A stretch of 64,000 nucleotides of DNA, from contig OZ018327.1 of assembly GCA_963969495.1 (NCBI GenBank), forward strand, positions 30,511,175 through 30,575,174. Reading direction: 5' to 3'. The notes below the pieces were generated by a model. That model did not search any database. It was given only the letters and a program-made list of their open reading frames with translations, and was not told the DNA's origin. This document shows, piece by piece, positions 23,793 through 34,589 of this stretch (position 1 is its first letter; each line of letters starts with the position of its first letter). The position numbers were made by a program, and so were the translations under genes. This DNA is from Ceratothoa steindachneri (taxonomy: Eukaryota; Arthropoda; Malacostraca; Isopoda; Cymothoidae).

Positions 23793-24026
23793 GGTTCCTT
23801 TTTTTTGTTATTGTTTTGTTTTAGGTTGCACTCTCCTGCACCGGGGTGAGGGGGACCTCCCCCCGCTGCCGGAGATTGCTTCGATTGTTAAGTTTTTCCA
23901 ATTTATATTGATTAAGTTTTCATATTTTAACTTTAAAGTAGCCTAATTCTAGGCTGTCGTGTTTTTCGGCGACTTATGCCCAAGTGGGTAGTTGCCAGAT
24001 GGGCTCTATAAAAAAAAAAAAAAAAA
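23793..24026 (+). other. 3' UTR of copy A with two stem-loops and poly(A)
   Basis: After the stop comes a T-rich stretch, then hairpin 1 (AGCCTA...TAGGCT, 23940-23955) and hairpin 2 (GGCGACT at 23968-23974 with AGTTGCC at 23990-23996, one G-U pair). GGGCTCTATA and the A-run follow. Copies B, C, F and K show the same architecture, and E, G and I show decayed or variant forms. It is a likely recognition structure for the RT. Confidence 0.75.
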
Positions 24027-25679
24027 TACCCAACCCGGGTGCTCCCCTGGTAAAGCTGGCGGCAAAAAGGGTTCATATCCAGCCCCGGCTAAGACCAGGG
24101 CTCCCCCCTGTTTGCCCAGCGTGACCGTTTCCCGTAAGGCGAAACGGCCACGCGCCTCCACCGAGTCGTTAGACTCACAGGAAGCAACACCCCTGAAGAT
24201 GGTCGCTATGCCATCTTCGGGGGTGCCTAAAGCTGTCCCCCGAAAGGAGGACAGCAACAAAGGAGCTTCGGCTCCGCCCACGCCTAAGGGGGAGTGAGTG
24301 GCTCGGAGATGGTGGTTCCTCGAAAAGAGGGCCCCCCCGCCTCCGAAGCCGCAACGCCCGCCTAAGGTTTCGAGGCGGAGGGAGGAAAAGACTCGCATGG
24401 CGAGCCCAACCTCCCCCAATAAGTCCTCGAAGGCGACAGCGCCTTCAGCGCTTTGTCCGGCCAACAGCGCCCACGGTTCTGCCCCCGGGAAGCGTACGGC
24501 CATTCCCGTGAGGGTCTTCATTTCGAGGAGGGCCCCCGCGTCTCCTCCAAGCTAGGCCTGGAGGGCATATTTCTTCAATAGAATTGACGTGGACTCCGGA
24601 CCAACTGGGAGGAGCTGCGGAGGCTCGTCTCATCCCGTTCCCCGTTAGCTATCTTTTTGCAGGAGACCATGCTAGGCGCGTGCCCCCTGCCCGCCCTCCC
24701 GGGGTATAAGGGTCTTGCGACCCCACCACCGCGGGATGGCCGGGCTGGGGGATGCGCGGTTTACACCCGGCAGGATGTCTCCGTTCTTCCTTTCTCTTTA
24801 GATATCCCCTTCCAGGCAGTGGCTGTGCAGCTGCACCTGGATAGGAGGTATACTATCATTTCTTCGTACATTCCACCGTCAGCTGACTTCGACGCGGGGG
24901 ACTTCCGCCGCGTCGTGGCACGGTTGCCTAGGCCCTATCTCTTGCTTGGAGATCTGAACGGCAGGCATCCTCTCTGGGGAGATTACTCCATAAATCCCAG
25001 GGGACAAGTCCTTGCTGATCTGATCGAAGAGCTTGAGATGGGTGTCCTAAACGTGGATGAGTTTACGCATCACTGTCCGAGAACCGCTTCATTTTCTTGC
25101 CTTGACCTATCTTTGTGCTCTTCGGATGCACAGCCTGATTTTGATTGGGGGGTGGTCGATGACCTCCATGGTAGTGATCACTTTCCCATTCAAATATCAT
25201 TTTCAGGGCAACTGCCGCCTGAGACACCACCTCGGTGGTGCTTGGCGGGGGTGCGGTGGCCTGCATTTCAGGAAATGACTGAATTCTCTCTCAGTCGAGG
25301 AGTTTAGGTCAGTAGATGAGGCTGTTGAGTTCTTCTCCGGCAACTTCATCGCCGTGGGCCTTACTACTATTCCTAGCACGTCTGGCCGTTTTGCACGCCG
25401 ACCACTCCCATGGTGGTCGGCCGAGTGTGAGACGGCCCTCAAACAGAAGCGTTATGCCTACATGCGCTATAAGCGCCGCCCGAACTATTTCACTGTGGGT
25501 AAATTTCGTCGGGCTAGGGCTAGGTTCCGGTATATTTCGAAGCACGCCCGCCGCTCTTCTTGGTGGGCATACGTGTCTTCACTTAACGGGAAGACCCCTC
25601 TAGCTGAGGTGTGGAAGCGAGTCAAAAGGATTCGGGGAAAGTTCTCACAGGACCCCCCTCCCGTTCTCCAGGAGAATGG
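24027..25679 (+). mobile_element. Family N LINE copy B, part 2 (gag end, endonuclease)
   Basis: Resumes copy B at the point interrupted by copy A. Gag C-terminus to about 24555, then endonuclease (24657-25307 open) with GDLNGRHPLWGD and GSDHFPI intact. A small deletion near 25290 shifts the frame, and the linker reads at 25354-25679. Overall identity to copy A looks very high by eye. It is interrupted at 25680 by copy C. Confidence 0.88.
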
Positions 25680-25975
25680 TGCACATTGACTTGTGGACTT
25701 GTTGACTTCTTGGGGGAAGCCGGCCTTCTCCCTATTATTTAAGCAAGGTTTGTTTGTTTTTGTTTTTTGCTTTTTTTTTTGTTTTTTCCTTTGCACGCTC
25801 CTGCGCTGGGGGCACCTCTCCCCGACGCACCAGCTTGCTTCCTTTTACCCTTTTTGGCATGTTGTTTTTTTCTCTTTAATTTTATTTTAAAGTAGCCTAG
25901 ATCTAGGCCAGTTTTAATACGGCGACTAATGCCCAAGTAGGCAGTCGCCAGATGAGCTCTTAAAAAAAAAAAAAA
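25680..25975 (+). mobile_element. Family N LINE copy C, 3'-end fragment nested in copy B
   Basis: A 296-bp, severely 5'-truncated copy holding the last ORF2 codons, the 3' UTR with both hairpins, and poly(A) at 25962-25975. Target duplication TCCAGGAGAATGG (25667-25679) versus TCCACGAGAATGG (25976-25988), one mismatch. Its 3' UTR is closest to that of copy B itself. Confidence 0.88.
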
Positions 25976-28770
25976 TCCACGAGAATGGGACCGCAATCTC
26001 GGACCCCGCGTCCGTGGCGGAATCCTTAGCGACCGTTTTTTCCGCATTCTCTAGCCGTGATGCTGCTCCGCTAGTATTCAATGCACGTTGTGATGTCGCG
26101 GAAGGCCGCCGGCTGGACTTTACCTCCAGAGGCGGAGAACCCTTCAACAACAAGTTTACTTTGAGTGAGTTGCGTTCCGCTCTCGCTTCGTGCGCGGACA
26201 CCGCCCACGGTCCGGACGATGTCCCGTACGCCATGCTTCGACACCTGAGTGAGCGAGGCATGGCCTTTCTGTAAGATTTGTTAAACAGGATCTGGGTGGA
26301 AGGTCTTCTCCCAGACTCCTGGCGAATCGCTACTGTGCTCACCTTTCGCAAACCGGGGAGAGATCACGCTACTCCGACCAGTTTCCGCCCAATTTCTCTA
26401 ACCTCTTGCGTGTGCAAGTTGATGGAGAAATTGGTAAATGTTAGATTAACCTTTTTACTGGACAGCGGAGGCCATCTGTCTTCCACACAGTGCGGCTTCC
26501 GCAAGTTCCACTCCACGTCGGATGCTCTGCTCCGACTGGAAAATGCCGTCTGCGAGGCTTTCCTTCGTAGACAGCACTACGCCAGTGTTTTTCGATCTGG
26601 AGAAGGCCTATGATACCGCATGGCGATGCGGTATCATGGACACTCCACACGATGGGGGCGAGGGGACGCCTCCCAATGTTTATATCTGAATTTTTGCGAG
26701 ATCGTTGATTCCGCGTACGGGTGGGGGGAGCCCTCTCCAGCCCAAAGGAGCAGGGAAGTGTCCTCAGTGTCACACTCTTTGCCCTCAGCATCTACGTGGA
26801 CGACCTTTCGATCTCTTTTGCCGCGGCCCAGATGCCAACTCTGGAGCGTCGACTCCAACAGGCATTGAACCGCGTCTCTCGCTATGCCGAAGCGCACAGG
26901 TTTCGGTTTTCTTTGGCCAAGACTAAGGTGGTGCACTTCTGCCGCCACCCACGGCTTCACCCCGACCCAGATTTGTTTCTTAATGGGGTGTGCCTGGATA
27001 TGGTTGAGTCGCACCGTTTCCTTGGTCTTGTATTCGACCGACGCCTCACCTGGGAGGCTCATATTCGCAGCCTTAGGGTCTCTTGTACCCGCGCCATGGA
27101 TATTCTCCGTTCCGTGACGTTCAGCGCTTTGGTCGCTGATAGGGCTACTGCCCTACTTTTTTATCGATCCTTTGTTCATTCAAAGCTAGACTACGGATGC
27201 AAGTTTTATGCATCCGCAGCCGAGCGTTTATTGCGGAAGGTGGATTCGATCCACTACACCGGCCTTCGCCTTGCGACCGGTGCCTTCCGCACTTCCCCCA
27301 TTGAGAGCCTGTTGGTCGATGCTGGGGAGATGCCACTCGCTCTAAGCCGTGTGCAGTGCATCACTCGCCTTTACGCGCGAGCCCGGCGCCTCCCTCAGTC
27401 GCCAACAGCTCTCACTGCATCCGCAGCTGATCTCGATGGTGCCTATGCCGCCGAGAGACGCCAGTCATACCCTAAGCCCTTTGGGTTTAGGGCCAGGAAA
27501 CTCCTTGGAGAGGTAGATATAGCTCTCGGGCCTGTGGCGCCCCTGGTTCTGCCCAGGACGCCACCCCGGAGGGTACCACATTTGACTATTTGTCGCCACG
27601 CCTCTGCTCCCAAAGCTTGTACTGCGCCGGGAGTATTGCGTTCGACCTTTTTGGAGCACACATCGTTTCACGCTGGAACCGTGCCAGTGTATACGGATGG
27701 CTCCAAGTCTCAAAAGAGGGTCGGCTTCCACGCCGTATCCCCTCTGTTTGAAGTCAGCGGGGCTCTACCAGGCGCTGCGTCTGTCTTCACAGCCGAGCTG
27801 GTGGCAATACACCACTCGGTACGGGAGATTACGCGACGTGCCCGGTTCGGAGACCGGATTGTGATCTATAGCGACTCACAAAGCGCCCTGAGTGCTCTCG
27901 TGGCATTGGAATTTCCGCATCCCCTGGTTCGCTAAATCCGTGACGCCACGGTTTTGGCGAGCCGGGCAGATGTCGAAATTATCTTCTGCTGGGTTCCTGG
28001 ACATGTAGGAATTGCAGGGAATGAGGGCGCCAAAGAGTCTGTGAGGACTCTGCGACCGGACCAGCGTTTCTCTCTTCCTCACACCGACTACATGCAGGAA
28101 TACGGGCAGCTCTTCGGACTGCTTGGCAAAGAAGTTGGGAGAGGGTCGAAGGGAACTTAAAGTTGCGTGCCATTGCGCAGCGACTGTTCCCATGGACCTA
28201 TCCCCCAATGCCGCGGCGGCTTCAGGTTGCTTTCTTTCGTCTCCGAATCGGACACACTCGTGTGACGCATCACTATTTGATGGAGCGCTCGCCTGCGCCC
28301 TATTTCAACGACTGCTTCGTCCCCCAGACTGTTCGGCACATTCTTGTCGAATGTCCCAGTCTGGGTGATCTTCGCACACGATACCTGTCCCTGTACCGGG
28401 ATGGGCAGGGTCGCTACCGCCTGTCTCTTCTACTCGGGACAGATTCGTGCACATTGACTTGTGGACTTGTTGACTTCTTGTGGGAGGCCGGCCTTCTCCC
28501 TATTATTTAAGCTAGGTTTGGGTTTTTTCTTGTTTTTTGCATTTGTTTTTTTGTTTGTTTTTTTTTTTTTTTTAGTTGCACGCTCCTGCGCCTGGGGGAC
28601 CTCTCCCCGATGCACCAGCTTGCTTCCTTTCCTTTTTGTGGTGTTGTTTTTTTTTTCTCTTTAATTTTATTTTAAAGTAGCCTAGAACTAGGCCAGTTTT
28701 AATACGGCGACTAATGCCCAAGTAGGCAGTCGCCAGATGAGCTCTTAAAAAATAAAAAAATAAAAATCCC
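25976..28770 (+). mobile_element. Family N LINE copy B, part 3 (RT, RNase H, 3' UTR)
   Basis: Continues copy B to a poly(A)-like tail at about 28746-28770. ORF2 is broken by a stop at 26272, frameshifts near 26590 and 26640, a deletion removing sequence between the PQGS block and the YVDD block (about 26754-26790), a stop at 27933, and a 12-bp deletion that removes the last RNase H Asp region near 28025. It cannot make active ORF2. The longest open stretch is 26721-27935. Confidence 0.88.
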
Positions 28771-28772
28771 TC

Positions 28773-28985
28773 ATTGACAGCTCTGCACACGGTGGCCCCT
28801 GAGATGTTCTTTGTGTGAACATTCATTTTGAGCTTCAGAGCGCTTTCCAAGACCTTTCTCAGCTAAATGGTTGATATTTGGGGTCTTCCCTGTTCTTGAG
28901 TCTCTGTGACTCTGTAGACAGTCACCTGACTGACATTGAGCCGGTTGGTGATTTCAGACTTGCTGTGGCCTGCATGCATGAGAGC
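28773..28985 (-). pseudogene. Tc1-like transposase fragment (N-terminal HTH)
   Basis: On the - strand the translation begins GHSKSEITNRLNVSQVTVYRV, the first helix-turn-helix of Tc1/mariner transposases. Remains of the second HTH region follow to about 28774 (a RKVLESALK... NISGATVCRAVNE pattern). No DDE domain is present. It is cut by copy B on the left. Confidence 0.65.
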
Positions 28986-28987
28986 AG

Positions 28988-29379
28988 AGAGCAGAAGACC
29001 TCTTCTTTTTCACTTCCATCTCAACCTACCTGCACATAATGGAAAAGTTATTTTAATGAGAAACATTAGAAAAGTAGAACTTTCAAGTTTGTTTGATGGA
29101 ACTTTTTTTATCATGTGCATAAATGTCTTGAAAGATTAAAAAGAAATAGTGTAACAGAACTTTTGCAAAACCCAGTATAGTAGAGAGCAGAAGACCTCTT
29201 CTTTTTCACTTCCATCTCAACCTACCTGCACATAATGGAAAAGTTATTTTAATGAGAAACATTAGAAAAGTAGAACTTTCAAGTTTGCTTGATGGAACTT
29301 TTTTTATCATGTGTATAAATGTCTTGAAAGATTGAAAAGAAATAGTGTAACAGAACTTTTGCAAACCCCAGTATAGTAG
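28988..29379. repeat. 196-bp tandem duplication upstream of TAF10
   Basis: Unit 1 is 28988-29183, unit 2 is 29184-29379, differing at about four positions. It ends 115 bp before the TAF10 start codon, so it may contain promoter or leader-intron sequence. Confidence 0.93.
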
Positions 29380-29450
29380 TTTAGTTTAATCACTATGAAC
29401 TGTTAATATATAAATGACCACTTATGAAAATTTGTCTTGATGTTTTGCAG

Positions 29451-29494
29451 GGGAGAAAATATTTTTGCATTAAAAGTATTGTATAAAAATTACA
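29451..29494 (+). other. TAF10: Probable end of a TAF10 5' UTR exon
   Basis: A good splice acceptor, TGTTTTGCAG, ends at 29450. The following 44 bases carry an in-frame TAA before the ATG at 29495, so this would be leader, not coding. The upstream leader exon and promoter are not identified. Confidence 0.45.
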
Positions 29495-29551
29495 ATGGCT
29501 GGAGTTCCTCTATCTGATTTTGTGATGCAACTTGAAGACTATACACCTACT
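29495..29551 (+). CDS. TAF10: TAF10 coding exon 1
   Basis: Encodes 19 residues, starting MAGVPLSDF and ending LEDYTPT, the conserved start of the TAF10 core (LxDFxMQLEDYTPT in animals). TAF10 is a histone-fold subunit of TFIID and of the SAGA coactivator in the nucleus. The ATG is chosen because an in-frame stop lies just upstream at about 29472. The exon ends in phase 0 before a consensus GTAAGT donor (29552). The N-terminal tail found in vertebrate TAF10 is absent, giving a protein of about 106 residues. The 4.5-kb intron that follows holds tandem repeats, a hAT MITE and LINE copy D. Confidence 0.92.
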
Positions 29552-29843
29552 GTAAGTTAACATTTTAGATCTTGTATTAAATCTAGTTTCGCCCAAAGTT
29601 TTTTTATAGTTTAAGTTTGAAATGCCCAAGCAAAGATTGGTATTCTGTAGTTATAATTTAATGCAAACATAGAAATTTGTGGAAGACCTGTTAGAAATAG
29701 TTTGTGCCTAAATTAACATGTTTTATGTCATAGTTCAAAATATAGTGGCATAAATTGTGGAAAACATTTCATTTAATGTGTAAACATCATTACATAAGGA
29801 GTAACTCACTCCAGGATAAGTTATTGAATTTCCATGCCTAGTC

Positions 29844-30030
29844 TACTGGGTTTGGGTGAAATTGGGCATAATGAATTTACTGGGTTTGAGTGAAAGTGTG
29901 CATAATCAGTTTACTGAGTTTGGGTAGAAGTGGATATAATAAATTTACTGTGTTTGGGGAAAAGTGGACATAATGAGTTTACTGGGTTTGGGTAGAAGTG
30001 GATATAATGAATTTACTGGGTTTTACTCTG
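29844..30030. repeat. 34-bp tandem repeat in TAF10 intron 1
   Basis: Units start at 29844, 29878, 29912, 29946, 29980 and 30014, an exact 34-bp period with substitutions (core TACTGGGTTTGGGT...AATGAATT). No coding signal. Confidence 0.92.
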
Positions 30031-30495
30031 GGTGAAAGTGCACACAGGAATCTACCACCAATTTGAGTATGTAGTCTGAAGCTTAGCACTGACATATTAC
30101 TTCTGTCTCAGAACCTTTCAAAGGGGTTTGCATATTCAGTCTATGGATACAGAAAGGGTATCTTTGCCATAGGCCATAAAAGGCTCTGGTTGATGCCAAA
30201 ATATATTATAGCTCATTCAGCAAACCCATCTCCCATCAAGATTGGTCCCTTCAGTCTTGCGAGTAATTGTCATTTTGATCTTTATATAAATTTGATCTGA
30301 GCTGGATGGTACAATTTGTAAATTATTGGTGATCCACTTGTTAGCATAGTGCACAACCCTTTTCACATGATATGCATGCATATATCATGCCTACATCTGC
30401 TTGAGTCACTGGAGATGATCATATGTTCATCATAGATAGTGGTATGTAGTTTCTTACTATGAACTACATAAAACAAACCTTGGAGTACTTCTGGT

Positions 30496-30908
30496 CAGGG
30501 TTGGCAAAAACCCCCAAATTTTGAAAAGCCCAATAAAACCCGGGTTTTATTCTGGGTTTTTTCAAAAAACAAATGCTACAAGCATTAGAATAATATAGAA
30601 AAGGAATAGCTATCTAGTTCTATTTAATATTACTAATTAATTAGTTTAATAATTATATTATAGTAAGAAAAGATCACTGATTGAGAATTGTGGGTATCCA
30701 TGATAGCCATAACCTGTAGAAGGAGAAATGAATTATGAGTGAGTATCAGAGAAATAACCTTAATTTGATACATATTTGTTGAAATTATAAACCTAAATGT
30801 GAATTTTGAAAAAAAAAAAAAAACCCAAACCCGGGTTTTTTCAAATTTCATTTGAAAAAGCTTTAAAATCCAGTAATAAAACCTGGGTTTTTTTATTTGC
30901 CAACCCTG
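30496..30908. mobile_element. hAT-type MITE
   Basis: 413 bp bounded by inverted repeats CAGGGTTGGCAAA and TTTGCCAACCCTG. The flanking 8-bp duplication is CTTCTGGT (30488-30495) versus CTTCTTGT (30909-30916), one mismatch. The 8-bp duplication and CAGGG termini are characteristic of hAT elements. Further ACCCGGGTTT inverted repeats lie near each end. No transposase, so it is non-autonomous. Confidence 0.85.
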
Positions 30909-30916
30909 CTTCTTGT

Positions 30917-31994
30917 GTTAATGACATCATTCCAAGCTGACCAATAAAATAGTATAGGCAGAGCTTATAAAGTGAATTATTACCCTAATCTTCTCAGACA
31001 GTTTGCGTCAGTTGTAAATGATTAATGGTGGCAAATCAATCACAAAGTTAGTTGGGTTTGACTCCTTGGACTTCCAACACACTGTGATGTCACACTGCCT
31101 ACCATGGAAGGGTGAGCCTTTCTAGGTATCCAAAGAGAAAATTAGAGATCATTTTCCACCTTTATTTACACAATAACTTAGAATTTCTTATTTGTGTAAA
31201 TGAGTAAATTTACACAGAAAATTTCTTATATTTTCAAATATTTATCAGTATAAATAATATAATAAAAAAAAATATACAAAAACAGGCAAAGAAATTTATT
31301 AATCAAAATGATTCCCCTCAAAAAATCTATATAATTAACACTCCAAAACTGCATTTGAAATATGTGGCCACATGCTTCTAGTTCTATCAGAAAAACAGTT
31401 GGGATAGTACCCAATCTTGGGCATGGTTATAAAACTAAGGTATTTTCAATGGAGTGGGCCCCACTCTCTTTGGGAAAATGGCTACACTTTGCCACTTGTA
31501 CTACCCAGCTGGGACAACAACACACCGCAACAGTGAGACTTCACACAACCAATGGCACTCACAGGCCCTAAGGAGCTGGAAAAGAGAAGGTACTTTTAAA
31601 CATCCACAACAATCTCATCAACACACCCATACACACACACACAGACCCAATCCTCACCTGGCAACTATACCAGCTCCTCTTGTTTTTGTCACATATACTT
31701 TTTAACGCACTCTTACAGTGCCACTGTCAAATAATTCCACTAAGCTTAATCTCAGGCACTAACAAATGTCTTTTATCAAATTGCCATTAAACTCTTCTCT
31801 TTAAAAAAAGAAAGAACTAAATTCTGGGCATGATAGATATCCATCAAGCCACTCGAGAGAAAGAACTAAATGCTGGGCATGATAGATGTCCATCAAGCCC
31901 CTCATTATCTCCATTCACCAACATCCTGAAAAATAAGACTGGGATTAGGCATTTACATGAGTGAGGGGAGGTCAACATACACAACCACTACAGC
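30917..31994. other. TAF10 intron 1, no gene seen
   Basis: AT-rich intron. It contains a short CA-type microsatellite (about 31622-31642) and a 49-bp period duplication (31811-31850 and 31860-31899). Small frames at 31362-31705 show no recognisable domain. Confidence 0.5.
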
Positions 31995-33330
31995 ACCATT
32001 GCATGGTTGCTGAGGCCCTTTCTCCTTCTCTGGGATTTGAATGGTAGGCATTCTCTTAGAGGGGGTGGGGGAATACATGCTCAATCCCAGGGCTCAGGTT
32101 CTTACTCACCTGATCGAAGAGTTGGATGTGTATCTTGAATGTGGACGAGTTTACAAATCATGGTTCAAGAATCTCTTAATTTTCTTGTCTTCATGTGTCC
32201 TTTTGTTCTCTGGATGCATAGCCTGCTCTTGGGTGGGAGGTGGTTGATGATCTCTCTCGTAGTTCCTGCCAGACATTGATTCCGTGTACCCTAAGGGGGT
32301 GCCCTCTCCATCTCAATGAGGCAAGAAGAGGATATCCTGTTGGGAAGTGTCCTCAGTATCGCATTCTTTACCTTGAGCATCAACAGTATCACTTCAGTGC
32401 TGTTATGTGTTCTCACTACACTCGATGTAGATTACTGGATTTCTTTTGGTGCAGGTTAGATGCTAACTCTGTAGGGTTGACTACAACGGGCATTGAAGGG
32501 CATCTCTCGCTATGTTCAAGTGCACAGGTTTTGGTTTTCTTCAGTCATGAATCCACCCTGACCTGGATTTGTTCTTAAATCAGGTTCACCTGGAAGTGGT
32601 GGAATTGCACCGCTTCCTTGTACTTGTTTTTTTAAGGTTTCTTGAACCCTATCACACACATTGTTCATTGTGATATTCAACACTTGGGTCCTGATAGTAC
32701 TACTGCCTTTAATTTCTACCAATCCTGTGTTCAGTACACAGGATTGTTCAAGCACAGTGCCTTGTGTGCTTGTATGCCCAGGTCCTGTGTATGCCTCAGT
32801 TGCCAATGACTCATTGCATCCACTGCCACTCAATGGTGTCTATGCCACTGAGAGATGCTAAACATATTACCTTTGACTATTTGTCATTGTGCATCTACTC
32901 CCATAACTGTTGTATACCCCCTTTGTTTGAAGTCAATCAGTGGAGCTCTACCAGTAGCTGAGTTGTTTGCAATACACCACTCGGTACAGGAATATAATGC
33001 ACTGTGTCTGGTATGGTCAATAGAATGTAATCTATAGTGACTCACTAGGTGCTTGAAGTGCTCTTGGGGCATTGGAATCTCCGTACCCCCTGGTTCACAG
33101 TATCTATCATGCCACTGTTGTTACGAGCTGGGTGGATGTCAAGATTATCTTCTGCTAGGTTCTTGGACACGTAAGGATTGCAAGGAATGAAGGCACCGAG
33201 GTGTGAGGACTGGTCAACCACACCATTGTTTCACTCATTCGCGCACATATATGACAGGAATCAGGTCATAAATCCAGGCTACCTGTAAAAGAAGATTGAA
33301 ACCTAAAGTTGTATGCCATCGTTCTCTGAC
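31995..33330 (+). mobile_element. Family N LINE copy D, highly degraded
   Basis: Old copy in TAF10 intron 1. Recognisable in order: the endonuclease GDLNGRH region (about 32030-32060), the RT PQGS/YVDD region (about 32330-32440), thumb (32490-32600), and the RNase H SDSQSAL and WVPGH regions (about 33030-33190). Large internal deletions and no 3' UTR or poly(A). Far more diverged than A, B and F, so it belongs to an older wave. Confidence 0.7.
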
Positions 33331-34023
33331 TGTTCCCTGAATGCATCATCAGCTTCATGCACTTTGTCAATAGTAGGCAGGTTGGAACCATGTAAGTGTA
33401 TCCAGTGTTTACATGTTGCATCGTATGGATCCCTGGCTCCTGTGTATTCTGCATTGGCATGTGTAGCAAGTGTATGGAGTTCCAGGATTGCGTTTGATAT
33501 TCCCAGGAGAAGAGTAAATATGGCTGGGTCATCATTACTCGTTGGAAAATAAGGTAAAGGGAGCAAGAGAAAAAGGAGTGATAAAGTTAAAGGTGGGCAG
33601 GGACCCATCTGTTATAAAACCAGGTAGTTTTAGCACCTGTATTAACCTCTGATGTAATCATCATCACATTTTTACTTGAAAACATGTTACCCTCATTTTG
33701 AGTGTTCTTTTCACTAACTTTCATTATCCACTTAGACGGTACAGGTATTCTATGAGCCATGTTTGATGCTTTGCTTTCAATAATAAATTCATAGAATAGA
33801 CTTTCATAGGACATTTGTATGGCCATCTCATCTTCACTAGGCATCATGATTGTATGCTCATAGGAGAATCAGTTTCACATTAGTGAAAATGATTAGCAAC
33901 TCTTGCCATTAGAAGGGTTGGTAGATTTACAAACTTACTAATTATAAGAAGAAAAAACTGCCCACACCTTTTATTAGGTAGCTGATATCTTAAAGTGTGT
34001 AGTGATTTAAATTTATTTTGCAG
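33331..34023. other. TAF10 intron 1, right end; two unassigned frames on the - strand
   Basis: Two overlapping open frames on the - strand (33608-33303 and 33847-33587) have mixed composition and no domain I recognise. They could be decayed mobile-element ORFs. The rest is AT-rich and ends at the TTTTGCAG acceptor (34023). Confidence 0.35.
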
Positions 34024-34088
34024 ATTCCAGATGCTGTCACCTGCTACTATTTAAACAGTGCTGGATTTGATGCAGCAGATGGAAGACT
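34024..34088 (+). CDS. TAF10: TAF10 coding exon 2
   Basis: 65 bp encoding IPDAVTCYYLNSAGFDAADGR plus two bases of the next codon. It matches the conserved TAF10 stretch after LEDYTPT (IPDAVTxYYLxxAGF), the start of the histone-fold region. The acceptor is ...TTTTGCAG and the donor GTAAGC. The entering phase is 0 and the leaving phase 2, which fits exon 3. The following intron is 13.4 kb and is filled by LINE copies K, E, F and G. Confidence 0.93.
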
Positions 34089-34350
34089 GTAAGCATTCAT
34101 TTCAATTTGTTTAAATAAGAGGGTGGGGTACATATGGGATGGAGTACCGATGATGGAAGGTCCATCAATCTATCACTGACAGACTCCCATTTCACTGGCG
34201 GACTGGCAACTGACAGAAACTTTGAAACACTGATGGAATAAGCGCCGCCGGAAGCGATTTTCAGCCATCACCCGAACCGTTGCTAACCCAAAAAGCAAAG
34301 ACGACCTTTGGCAAATAATGTTTCCATCAGTCATCAGCGAAAAAAGAGTG

Positions 34351-34387
34351 TCAGTGACAGACTGACGGTCCGTCAGTCTGTCACTGA
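34351..34387. repeat. Perfect 17-bp palindrome arms, 3-bp loop
   Basis: TCAGTGACAGACTGACG (34351-34367), GTC, then its exact complement (34371-34387). A related CACTGACAGACT lies at about 34173, so this may be the end of a small MITE-like element spanning about 34150-34395. Confidence 0.7.
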
Positions 34388-34589
34388 TGGAGTACAACTG
34401 TTGTTTTTTTCAATTGATAAAATCCATTAGGTGAAAGTTCCTTATTAGTGAGCATCTTCGATAACTTCAGAGAACTGTTGAGTGATAAGAAATGGCAAGG
34501 TTTTTGTAATTTTAACAAACAGATATGGAAATCAGGAAAAATTGTTATCAAGGGTTTGCAAGGGGATGGCAGGTACAGGTTGCAGTGTG

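Larger units (their letters stand above)
17094..24026 (+). mobile_element. Family N LINE copy A, full length (I/Nimb-like, with RNase H)
   Basis: 6.9 kb, complete from the CCCCGTAAGG 5' end (the same start as copy F) to a poly(A) run at 24011-24026. It is flanked by a perfect 13-bp target duplication, TACCCAACCCGGG (17081-17093 and 24027-24039). Both ORFs are open. Endonuclease, RT and RNase H in one ORF with a Gag-like ORF1 point to the I/Nimb group of LINEs; R1 and LOA are alternatives. Perfect target duplication plus intact ORFs suggest a recent insertion. It landed inside copy B of the same family. Confidence 0.93.
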
